From contig VXAY01002872.1 in NCBI GenBank assembly GCA_013399855.1, positions 62,001-126,000 on the forward strand: a stretch of 64,000 nucleotides of DNA, read 5' to 3'. The translations under genes and the position numbers were made by a program. The notes under the pieces were generated by a model. That model made no database searches and was not told where the DNA came from. It saw only the letters and a program-made list of their open reading frames with translations. Source of the stretch: Oxyruncus cristatus (Eukaryota; Chordata; Aves; Passeriformes; Cotingidae). Position 1 is the first letter of the stretch. Each line of letters starts with the position of its first letter. This document shows positions 35,575 through 64,000 of the stretch, piece after piece.

Positions 35575-36834
35575 ACGTCCTGCAAGGAGGATCCCACAAA
35601 CTACAGGCCTGTCAGCCTGACCTCAGTGCCTGGCAAAGTTATGGAGCAGATCATCCTAAGTGCAATCACACAGCACCTCCAGGATGGACAAGGAATCAGA
35701 CCCAGCCAGCACGGGTTTAGGAAGGGCAGGTCCTGTCTGACCAACCTGATCTCCTTTTATGATCTGGTGACCCACCTCGTGGATGAGGGGAAGGCTGTGG
35801 ATGTGTCTATCTGGACGTCAGCAAAGCCCTTGACACTGCCTACCACTGGAAAACTGGGATACTCCTGGAAAAGCTGCAGCCCACGGCTTGGCCAGGGGCA
35901 CTCTGTGCTGGGTTAGGAACAGGCTGGAGGGCCGGGCCCAGAGAGTGGTGGGGAACGGGGCTGCATCCAGTTGGGATCCGGTCACCAGTGGTGTCCCCCA
36001 GGGATCAGTGTTGGGCCCAGTCCTGTTTAANNNNNNNNNNNNNNNNNNNNNNNNNNNNNNNNNNNNNNNNNNNNNNNNNNNNNNNNNNNNNNNNNNNNNN
36101 NNNNNNNNNNNNNNNNNNNNNNNNNNNNNNNNNNNNNNNNNNNNNNNNNNNNNGCCAGGCAGGAAGGGACCTGGGGGTGCTGATCGACAGGAAGCTGAAC
36201 ATGAGCCAGAGTGTGCCCAGGTGGCCAAGAAGGCCGATGGATCCTGGCCTGGATCAGGAACAGTGTGGCAGCAGGAACAGGGAGGTGATTCTGCCCCTGT
36301 ACTCAGTGCTGGTGAGGCCACACTTGGAGTGCTGTGTCCAGTTCTGGGCCCCTCAGCTCAGGAAGGACATGGAGGGGCTGGAGCAGGTCCAGAGAAGAGC
36401 AACAAGGCTGATAAAGGTAATCAAACACAAGTCCTGTGAGGAGAGGCTGAGGGAGCTGGGGTTGTTTAGGCTTGGGCAGAGGAGGCTCGGAGGAGACCTC
36501 GTCACTCTCTACAAGTCCCTGACAGGAGATTGTAGCCAGGTGAGGGTTGGTTCTCCCAGGCCACCAGCAGTAGGGCAGGAGGACACGGGCTTAAGCTCTG
36601 CCAGAGGAGGTTTAGGTTGGATATTATGAAAACATTTTTTACAGAGAGGGTAATCAGGCACTGGAATGGGCTACCCAGGGAGGTGGTGTATTCTCCGTCC
36701 CTGGAGGTTTTTAAGATGAGACTGGATGTGGCATCAGTGCCATGGTCTGGTAACCACAGCAGTGTTGGATCAAGGGTTGGACTTGATGATCTCGGAGGGC
36801 TCTTCCAAACTGGTTGATTCAATGATTCTGTATG
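35575..36834 (+). repeat. CR1 LINE fragment with reverse-transcriptase region, interrupted by a gap
   Basis: This is the best-preserved CR1 in the window. It encodes [39 protein letters not shown] and [13 protein letters not shown] of the CR1 reverse transcriptase, with a frameshift near 35815. After the gap come LLIDRKLNMSQSV-like, YSVLVRPHLECCVQFWAPQL, RRATRLIKVIKH and RELGLFRLGQRRLGGDL. It ends in TTGGACTTGATGATCTCGGA and a diverged tail near 36834. The segment that should hold the YADD catalytic motif lies in the gap. Confidence 0.95.
36031..36153. other. Assembly gap (123 N)
   Basis: A run of N inside the CR1 copy, probably due to repeat collapse. Frames drawn across it are not reliable. 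Confidence 0.99.
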
Positions 36835-39800
36835 AAACAGATTGTTCTGAAGTAGCTATACCTGATCCAGCTGCTTTGCCTCTCAATGTTAAGAACTGAC
36901 ATCCTGACAGTAAGTACTGCAACTGAAAATTGCTTAAAATGGAGAGATACTGGGTGCCTTTCTGAATGGGTTAGTGCAGCCAGGATGAGGGGGTGAATAG
37001 CCCTGCCACACTCCGGACATAGCAGACTTACTGCACATGAAATTACAATTATTATGTGATTACTCTTTGAGCTCTATGATTCTGTTTTCTGTCCAAATCA
37101 GGGTCAGCTGTAGCTCTGTTGTCATTGCTAACCTTATATCAAATCTGCCTGGGAAATGTCACTGACAGAGATTCATGCCATTCTCTCTTCCACTCCTGTG
37201 GCTGATAGAAAGTTTTACTGCTGCCTAATTGAGAACTTCTTTGATGGAGTTAAAACACATGTCATATGACTGTCTTGTCTCCACTAGACTTAGAAAGTAG
37301 ATGATTTATATCCTCCTTGTAGCAACTTTTTCTGTGTTTGAAGCCTGATATCATGGCTTCCCTCCTTCATCTCCACACCAAAGTTTTTGGGATTTCTTAG
37401 CAGGTCACACACCTTTGATCACTGGTCCATAAAACTCTACACTGAATTTTCCTCTAACTGTCTGGCACCTTCCTCTAGAGCAGTCCCCAGACCTGATGTT
37501 TTTTGTGTGGTGTTCATGTTGCTGGTGATGGGAAAGTACAGCATTGTCCTCTCTGCACACTTGTTCTATATCATTTCTGCCTTGGAAATACAGACAAGTC
37601 ACATCACAATTTAGTATTTCAGCATGAAGCCAGTTTGCCTCACTTGTTGCTTGTATTTTCAGAATGGGGAATATGCCTAGAAGGAAAGAACATACACATA
37701 GAACATCCAGGTTGGAAAGTTATGGGATTGTTCAGTCTTTCCCCTTGCATAAAGTCAATGGAAAATTGTCTCCAATGCTAAGCCCATTGCTGAATCAGGG
37801 ATGGATCTTGGCTCCAGAAGAGTCAGGCATGCTGAGCCCTTGGTGTTCGTTTGGCAAATGGGAGCCATATGCATATGGTGGCTGATTATCCTGCTCTGTG
37901 CAGGGCCTAATTAGAAAATGAGTGACCTTCCTGGCAGTCAGCAGCAGAATGCATGAAGGTCCTGGCTCCCAAGTCTTCTGTTGTCATTATAGATGGATAT
38001 GTGCATGTCTGTTCACAGGGGAATGAGGCGAGGTCTGCTTCATAGCTACTTCTCCTTTCCTGGAGTGACACCGTCACAGTGCCTGGCTCTGGTTCCCTGG
38101 TGAGCTGACTGGGGATCTCAGTGCTGCCAAACACACTCCGGTTCCCCCTCGTTCCAGGTGTGATGTGACCCCCATCCATTTGTGCTCTGTTTAACCCCCA
38201 TCAGATACTTTCTATGATCTGATTCTGCTCAGAGTGCCTCACCTTGTTTTTTCGTTGGGTTTTGCGATTGGTTGTTGCTGGGGTTTTTTTTGTTTGGTTT
38301 TTTTTCGGTGTTTTCTTAATTCCCATCCTCCCTCCGAGTTAATTTTTGGCTCTGAGCAAGAGAAAGCATGGATGGGACTGAAGGTGCCAGACCATAAGTA
38401 GTGCAGGAGCGTGTGCTGGAGAGGTCAGCTCCTAGCAGTGGTGTGGAGCCGCACCCGAGAACTGGTATTTGTAGGAAATAAGGTGCCCATCAATCTTCTG
38501 TCAGGCCTTCTCCAGGATGTAAGGAAAATAACTTCCTGGTCTGCCCCTGGCACCGCCAGGGTTATCAAAAACACTAAGGATTTCAAAGATGGTAAAAGGC
38601 AGACTGAAATACTGCCAAAGTTTTGAGTTTTTAGACTATTAGGTCTGACCTTGCTAACGTGAATCTTTTACAGAATACTGTGCACCAGAGTAGAAGGTGC
38701 TCTCAGTTCGGTCTGGGTTAGGCTACCACATGTCTGGGTTTCCCCAAACGCATTTCATTTTTTCCATGTGGTTGTTTTGTCCAGGACCAAGATAAATTCA
38801 TCCAGAATTCACAAATGTCATGCATGATGCAGGAAAACCCGTAATGCTAGGGTAAGTGGGATGCGATAGGACAAATGGGAACATGCTGGCCTGTGGTGAA
38901 GCACATGTTCAGTCAGTTGGACATGCATATGCCTGTTTGTTTCTGTCTGACATTTCCTAGAGAGTAGTAAATATGCCGCAGCATGGTTCTCCCAGGACTG
39001 CTCCTGAGTGCTGCAGACGTCTCTAGACTTCACAAGCCTTTTAGAAGCTCACTCCTTTGGCAAGAGGGGAGACCTTTGCACTCATGTTTCGCAGATGAGT
39101 CACGAAAAGCTAACTCTTCATAAACAACCTTGTAAAGGAGTGAGAGGTAAAGCAGAGCAAAGTCCCTTCAGTGCTACTGCATCATATTTCCAAAGGCAAG
39201 TGGTGGAACTGGCTTCTCCATCTTTAACTGCCTGCTCTTTAGAGGTCACACAAGCATTTCAACATTCATGTCTGGTAAGCACGAAAGAGCTGAGTAGGCT
39301 GTGCTTGAGTATATCAAAGTACCCCACTGATTTTCCAGGCACCCTTTCAGGTGCCAGAAAGAAGATTTCCACCTTTTCTGAGCACTGGGCTGAGAATTGA
39401 TACAGCTTTGCTTTTTTGTCTTAAAATTTCAGATCCAGCTGCTGAGCCAAGGACAATATGACTGTCTTAAAAAAAAACACAAAACCCCAAAAAACCAAAA
39501 AACCCAAGAAATGAAGTGTGGCAAATGAATCCAAGTGGAGGCAGTCTTTGTCCAGGCAGAACTAACTCGTAATTTTATTACCTCATATATTTACATATTC
39601 TGGGTCCGAGCTATCAAGCCAGGCCAGATGTTTCTTATCCCTCTGCCTCCTGCTCTAGGGAGGATTTTGCTGCTAGCAAAATGAGGCTCGTGGAGTCAGC
39701 TCTGATGATGCTGCCTCCTCCCCGTGCCCCCTCCCCCCAGCAGTGAGAGACCCTGTTTCCAAACACTGGGCTGATAGGCAAAGATGGGGCATGGAAAGGG

Positions 39801-42800
39801 TGAGATGAACATGGAAATGTCTCAGTGTGGCACAGCTTTGACAAGCTAGTCTGATGTGAAATTAGCTGAAGTGGAGCATGAGAGTAATCTGGGAGCCTGA
39901 AGGCCCTTAGGGAGGAGGCAGGGGCTGCTCTGCTGCAGGACTCACTCAGGATGGGAGACGCTTCAAGGTGGGCTTGCCTCCAAGAGTGGGCGGTGGGAAA
40001 TGCTGCAGATGGCCTGCTCACTGCCAGGAAACAGGTTTGTATCTATGAGGAAGCTCATTGAGTCACTGACAATTGAAGGAGTGGAGAATAAAAGAGGGGA
40101 GACCAGTTATCGCTGCCTGGTACAGAAACGCAGCAGATAACTTTATGTTGTTCTTCTGAAACAGGTGCTCAGAGCTACTCAGGCACAGCCCTGTAGGGAA
40201 GCTCAGCCCAGCTCTTCCCGCCTTCTCTGCCTGGGCTGCTGCTTGGCTCTTCGTGCGTCTCACTGCAGCTGTGTCGGAAGTGACATCCTGCACTTCTGCA
40301 CTGCGGACCTGCCATGGCACTTTGGGCCACAGTGGAGCTTCTTCTGGGAGCAGGAGATATATCAGAAACTGGTATCTCCTTGCTCTTGTAAGTTGAGGAG
40401 GCCACAGAGAATTCAGAGCTACCTTCTCTGACGTGTGTATGGAGACAAGCTGCTTTTTTCCAGCTGCACCAGCACAGGTTCTCTCAGCACTGAATGGGAG
40501 ATGCTGTCAAAACCATTCTTCCCCCTCTTGCCTGGCCATGAGCATTTTTTTCCCAGCTCTGCAAAAAGCTGTTTGTGGTGCTTTCTGCTCTCCCTGTTGA
40601 GAGGAAGGAGCAGAGATGCCTCTCTTCCCTCTGGTCAGTTCTCCTCCTCCATCTTCATCCCTGGAGAGTGGACAATGGCACTCAGTCAGATTGTTTCTCC
40701 CAGGTACACATCTGACATCGCGTCTACCATGATGAAGAGTGGAGGATAGTTGAGATTGTTGAAGTACCAGATAAGGAATGAATAAAACAACCTCTTCCTT
40801 AGAGGAAGGTAGAGGGAAGAGGAGTGGAAAACCTACTTTAAAAAAAAACCAAGGAAGAGACGCGTAGCTGTAGACTTGAGCTCCCTCTGTCCTACTATGC
40901 GAGCATAGGAGCTAAGCAAAGAGGCTGGGCCAGGACTGGTGATTGAAGAGGGCTGCCAGTGGCCTGTGATTGGTCTTTACATTGTCCTGACAGCAGTGGA
41001 AGGGGAGATTTGGGCAAGCTGAATGAAGGCAGACTGCACTGGGGCCCTGCTTGGGGGATAAGTGTTTCTGTAGTCCTTTTAGTACCTATACACCTGCCCA
41101 TGCATTTTGTACAGGGCCTGCATTTATACATAACATTTGATGTGTTGAAAGCTCTGATGGAGAACTTCTAGGTATGGTGACCTCTTTCCTTTGCAAAGAT
41201 ATTCTTATAGACATCACAGCTTACCCTGTCTAATAGCTGAGATCTGTGAGAGCCCTGGCCGTGCTGTTTTTATTAAGAGCTGTCTGGAAGTTGTCTCTTG
41301 CTGAGGAGTCACATCTTGTCTGCAGTGCACACAGGGGCTTATTTTACCTAGTGAAGATGTGAGGTTTTTCAGTTGTAATCGGTAAGGTTTCAGTATGGTT
41401 TGGTGGTACAGTGCCCTTGATTTTCTCTGGTTCAGCTTCTTGTTCAGAGCAGGACTATTATGAATATTAGATCAAAGAGGATGTGGCCTTGTCTAACCAA
41501 GTCATGAAACGAATTTCAGGGAGGAAGAGTTATGACCACTTGAGCAATCTCTAATGTAGAACACTCCTCCATACTCCTTCCAAACAAGCTTTTCCAATGT
41601 CTGTATGCCTGTTTTATTTGAGATCATCTCCCACTGTACCAGAAGCTGATGCTGACCTACTCAGGCTATTTTTCACCATATTTATCCTCTTTTATTAAGG
41701 AGCTTTTTGTGGTGTCTGCAATAGCATCAAGAGGGACATTGTGCTACTGTGATTGTTTTTTCCAGTTTTATCATAGTCCCAGCCATATCTTGCCTGCCTG
41801 TCCAAATTGTATTGTAGGTATATGAAATTCTTTCCTGTGGTAGCTGAACGTGAATTCTGCAAGTTGAGATAGGAGAGAGCTGTCTTTCCTAAGCACTGTC
41901 CAAACTTGGTCATTTAACTTCTTTTATTTCCTTTATTCCTTATTCACTATTAACCTTTTACAGATACTCTCCATGGGATGTCAGTATCTTGCTGTGTGTT
42001 CCTGCTCCCAGTAGCAATGGTATTGCAGTAATTGCTCCTGTGTGCTTGGTGACTCCTTTCTGCAGAGGAGCCCTGAACCTTCAGACCACACACTGTCTCC
42101 CAACTCAAGAACAATTTAGCTAGAAGTTCCTTGCAGCCAGGCAATTAATTCCCTTTAAGAAAGACAATGTTCTTGGTGTAGGAAGTTACTGCTGCATCCA
42201 GACAATACAGTGATTCTTTTTCCCCCTGGTGTGAGTAAGCCTAACTTCTAAAGCTGTAAGGAGTGTGAAGTGTGAGAACACTGCACCCCAGGGATGTTTG
42301 GGGAGCTAGCCAGTTGCATATAATCTTAGCTCGCTTTCTACCTGTGGGCATCCCTTCTTCCAACATTAGCTTTCTTTTTCAAATCACTTCCATTCCTTTG
42401 TTTTGGTTTGGGATAGGTAGCTCTCACTGTATCAAAGATCCTTTGCACCTAATGTTTTCTGCAGAAGAAATTTAGTCAGCTAAGAATATGGACAAATGCA
42501 GGGTTAACATAGGTAAAACATGCCAAGGTGAAAGAGAGCAATAAATATGACTGTGAAAGCAACTGGTGATCTGCTAGGACTGGGTTTTTTTACAGGCATG
42601 TTTTGTCCAAGGTGGGGTTGCTTCTGAGCTGTGTCAGTGTATTGGGAGGAGGCAGGGAATAGGACAGAACTTGTGTCCTGGTACTGTTCACAACCCAAAT
42701 CTTCCAGTGTGACACACTATGTATGCTTCCTGTATCTTTGTATTGACGGATGCTTGTAGAGCTCAAGAAATACATTTTCTTAGCCTTTATTAGTCATCCC

Positions 42801-43284
42801 AGGAGGATGCAATACCATGCCAGCAGCAAAGACATTTTGGTTTAGAATTGCTTGTCAGGTGATGATGCGCTTGACTCCCTGCCATTGAGTGCATTCGTGC
42901 TTCCCTTCAATCACTTGCACATATTACATGAGTGGTCTAAGCCTTGCTGTAACTCAAATGCTGCTTGGTTGGGTTCTCTTGTCCAACTGGAGTATCACTG
43001 ATCCAGCATCACTGATAATACCGTTCAGCAAATGTACATGAAAGAGATCTATATGGGGCAAAACCATGCCCTCTCAGTCTTTGCCCATACTCCCAGCTGA
43101 ATTTTTCCCGCTCTTTTCCCCATAACCTTCTTGCCTGATCTGCACTTCTTTTTCTTTGAGCAATAGAATGTTACTACCACTCTTACCATGTGCCTTTTAC
43201 TGTCTAAATCCTGTGGAAAGAGCAGAATTTAGTAGTCTTAATTGCCTGGTCTTAGTTGCCAACAGTGGTAATTTCCTACTTGAA
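36835..43284. other. Unique intronic sequence with simple repeats
   Basis: No gene is recognised. T/G-rich low complexity occurs at about 38248-38310 and A/C-rich low complexity at about 39468-39510; these two are roughly complementary in composition. Otherwise nothing is seen. Confidence 0.5.
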
Positions 43285-43860
43285 CATAGCAGGTTGAGGG
43301 ACGTGATTCTCCCCGTCTACTCTGGTCTTTTGAGACCCCACCTGGAATACTGCGTACAGTTCTGGTGTCCCCAACAAAAGAAGGACATGGAACTGTTGGA
43401 ACAAGTCCAGAGGAGGGCCACAAAGTTCATAAGGGCACTGGAGCACCTCCCCTATGAAGACAGGCTGAGAAAGCTGAGGCTGTTCAGCTTGGAGAAGATG
43501 TTGCATGGAGACTTCATAGCAGCCCTCCAGTAAATGAAGGAGACCTATAAGAAAGCTGCTGGAGAGGGACTCCTTGTCAGGAACTGTAGTGATAGGACAA
43601 GGAGTAAGGGGTTCAAACTGAAAGAGGGGGAACTTAGTTTAGATATTAGGAAGAAATTCTTTACTGTAAGGGTGGTGAGACACTGGAACAGGCTACCCAG
43701 GGAGGTCGTGGATGCCCCAACCCTGGCAGTGTTCAAAACCAGGCTGGATAAGTTCTTGAGCAACCTGGTCTAGTGAGAGGTGTGCCTTCATCTGGCAGGG
43801 GAGGTGGAACTAGATGATGTTTAAGGTCCCTTCCAACCTGTGATTCTGTGATTGTATGAA
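43285..43860 (+). repeat. CR1 LINE 3' fragment
   Basis: CR1 ORF2 C-terminus and 3' [43 protein letters not shown], then a stop and [20 protein letters not shown]. The 3' tail CCCTTCCAACCTGTGATTCT ends at 43860. The sequence resembles a different CR1 subfamily from the 17391 copy, with little decay. Confidence 0.93.
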
Positions 43861-44567
43861 ATCCATAACAGTAGTTTCTTTAAGCGTTACTGCTCTCTGT
43901 GGTAAGGGGTTCTTGCTTCATGTTTACCATGCTTCATGTGTCTCATCTAAACACCATTTAAAATGCTGACTGTCAGAGGGGTGTAGCACAGTCACAAACC
44001 AGACGTGGAGAACATAATTGTCAGTGGGAAAAACATCAACAGATGAATGTATTTCTATGATCCGACAAACTTATTTTTTCTGTTTGTGTGAGCAAAATTT
44101 AGGCTGATTTTTGGTTCTAAAGCACCTGAGGGCTAAACAAAGGCTTGTTCACTCGCTATCTTTCAGGCTTTCCTCATGCAAGATCTTGTATCTTTCATGC
44201 TTTCTGAGCTCTGTGCTACCAGGATTCATCTCCTCTTAAACTTGCTGTCATCCGGCCCTGCCCCAGTGATAGGGACTGCTGGGCATGCACAGCCCAGCTG
44301 GCTGGTGTTGGTGAGAGCTGTCATTTCTTCCCTGTGTCCTCCTCTCTCCATCAGAGATGTGCAACAGGGTGCAGAGACAGGGTATACCAAAGGGGTGAAG
44401 ACCAGCAGAGAAAACTCTTGTCTGCCGCTTGCTGGGCTGAAGGTTGGTGTGGGCAGCCCAAAAGGTGGAGAGTGAGTCTGTGGTGGGTCGAGGGGAGTAG
44501 GGGTCTGCAAGCCTTGCCGGGTTGGCCGGTCCTTATGTCACAGGGCATTGTGTTTCTCCCCTTGCAG
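43861..44567 (+). other. CORO2A: End of inferred first intron, acceptor region
   Basis: Unique sequence with the pyrimidine tract and acceptor TTCTCCCCTTGCAG ending at 44567. No upstream exon is identified in it. Confidence 0.6.
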
Positions 44568-62569
<18,002 letters not shown>

Positions 62570-63891
62570 AAGTGCTGGCCTGCAGCTCTTTGCACCCCTG
62601 GGAACTGGAGGAGATTCCAGTTCCTGCCAATAACGCCTCCTAGGTTTTTTACTGGGGGAAACATTGATGCTTCAGGCAGCATGGACTTCCCCGGCTTGTG
62701 GTGGTCACATTTCCCTAATCATCACCAGACAGTTACTGATGGATTTACTGCACTTCTTCAGGCTCCCCTTGCTTGCCCGCTCACTGATGTCAGAAGCTCA
62801 TGCGTTAATGCTAATGAGAGACTTTGGAAAATCTTACTCTTCTGGTCCTGGAGAAGCTACATGTTAAGTTCTAGGAGCAACCTGTTTTGCTGCCATTCCA
62901 CAGGAGTATGGGAAACTGAAGGCAGCTGCCAGTTCTCCTACTCTGGGATGCAGCAGTGTGGCTCCTGTGGCTGCTGTCCTGTTGCCCTGGGAGTCCACTC
63001 TGCAGCCGAGCTTCCCGTCAGGTCTAGCTCCAAAGTGATCCTCATGCGACCCTCTCACCTCATATGGCTTAGTCCTGCACCAGGTGGCTAGGCAAAGCTG
63101 TGGCTGCCCTGACCTCGTGCTGGGGATAGTCCTGCTCTGAGTGGGAGGCTGCACTGGGGGTGCTAAGGGCCAGCACTTTCGTGATAGGTACAGGACCTTT
63201 GGTGTTGGAGGTCCTACTTTAAAGGGGGGTGTTGTGGGCTAGTTCTTTCCAGAGAAGCCTCGGAGGTCTCTGTGTCCTGTGGGTCAGCGGCCTTCTTTTC
63301 TTCCTTCTGCCAAAGACCAGCTGCAGTCAATTGGGGGTCACCAGACAAATGAGGACAACACTGAAAGCTGCACAGTGTTGACAGTGGGGGAATTTGCCAA
63401 GAGGGTTTAAAAGGATGAGGAGGGAGCTGGACCCCCAGCCCACTGCAGACCTTTCAGCAATGGTGCTAGAAGTGTTGTGTCAACCACAGGAAGATCACAG
63501 GGCCGTGGCTGGTCATGAAAAGCCCTCCGTGGTTGCTGGAGTGTTGCTTGTCCTTGTGACTGCAGCTGCTGCCTCCTTAGCTCCCAGGTGCCAGCACCTT
63601 GTCCCATCCTTGCAGCCATCTACAGCAGCAGGCTCCCTCTTGTCAGCTGTGTTGTGCAGCCCCCTGCATCCTCCCAGGCTGCTCCGGCTCCCCAAGCCCT
63701 GCAGCCACACTGACCTGTGCCCTTCAGCACCAGCTCTCTAGCTCTCTGCTGGACCTTATGGAGATGTCTTAAACCCAAGCAGAGCAAGCGACCGCTGTTT
63801 AACCTGTAACTGTGCACCTCTGTTGTGGCACATAGAAATGAATACTATGCCTTGCTAGTTCCCTGAGGCCTACTGATACCCAGAATCTAAA

Positions 63892-63897
63892 AATAAA
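63892..63897 (+). terminator. CORO2A: CORO2A poly(A) signal
   Basis: Canonical AATAAA about 1.3 kb after the stop codon, in an A-rich stretch. Confidence 0.6.
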
Positions 63898-63918
63898 AAA
63901 AAGGGGGAAAAAAATAAT

Positions 63919-63924
63919 AATAAA
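63919..63924 (+). terminator. CORO2A: Second CORO2A poly(A) signal candidate
   Basis: A second AATAAA, 27 bp after the first, within AATAATAATAAAAAATC. Either could be used. Confidence 0.5.
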
Positions 63925-64000
63925 AAATCTCCATTTTCAGAAATACCCACAAACAGGGCTCCTTGTCAAGGGGACTAAAGGCTATGCACTGCCTGTGCTC

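Larger units (their letters stand above)
8321..44567 (+). other. CORO2A: Inferred long first intron of CORO2A
   Basis: About 36 kb without any convincing coding exon on either strand. It contains CR1 LINE fragments, one LTR-like element, two small gaps and unique sequence. It ends with the pyrimidine-rich acceptor CTCCCCTTGCAG directly before the CORO2A ATG at 44568. The 5' limit is inferred from the CpG block. Independent noncoding transcripts cannot be excluded from sequence alone. Confidence 0.55.
62570..63930 (+). other. CORO2A: CORO2A 3' UTR (probable)
   Basis: About 1.35 kb after the stop with no further gene. It ends in an A-rich stretch with AATAAA at 63892-63897 and again at 63919-63924. 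The exact cleavage site is inferred. The last ~70 bp of the window show nothing recognisable. Confidence 0.7.

Noticed and set aside
35888..36629. Apparent 183- and 213-codon proteins
   Set aside because: These are CR1 reverse-transcriptase remnants bridged by N, not host genes.

Overview
The window is vertebrate nuclear DNA, almost certainly from a bird. It has widely spaced GT-AG exons, many 5'-truncated CR1 LINEs ending in the avian 3' tail (repeated TGATTCTRTGA-type units), and LTRs of the avian endogenous-retrovirus type (TGTC..GGTTT ... AAACC..GACA ends). There is no sign of prokaryotic organisation, CRISPR arrays or operons.

Layout. Positions 1-4745 hold the last three coding exons and probable 3' UTR of TBC1D2 (Armus, a Rab7 GTPase-activating protein), + strand. 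Positions 4746-7370 are a spacer with no recognisable gene. Positions 7371-8320 form a CpG-rich block broken by a 577-base assembly gap, which I infer to be the promoter and noncoding first exon of the next gene. Positions 8321-44567 are a roughly 36 kb first intron (inferred) filled with CR1 fragments of several ages and one 1,474-bp LTR-like element. Positions 44568-62569 hold the complete coding region of CORO2A (coronin 2A) in 11 coding exons: 1,575 bp, 524 residues, every splice junction GT-AG and in phase. Its 3' UTR runs to poly(A) signals near 63892-63924.

TBC1D2 and CORO2A lie head-to-tail as they do on human 9q22, so this is conserved synteny and not a gene cluster acting as a pathway. 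TBC1D2 acts in Rab7/Rac1 membrane traffic; CORO2A is a WD40 coronin linked in mammals to actin and the NCoR corepressor.

No undescribed multi-gene system is visible. The most unusual item is the 1,474-bp element at 27564-29037. It has 16-bp inverted ends, a perfect 5-bp target duplication, LTR-like promoter and poly(A) motifs on the minus strand and strong GC hairpins, and it sits inside an older LINE. Other items worth a look are a sense-oriented solo LTR in a CORO2A intron, a possible intron-retention isoform removing the coiled coil, a near-perfect 24-nt palindrome, and an abrupt GC3 difference between the first and later CORO2A coding exons. All family assignments are by eye, without database searches.
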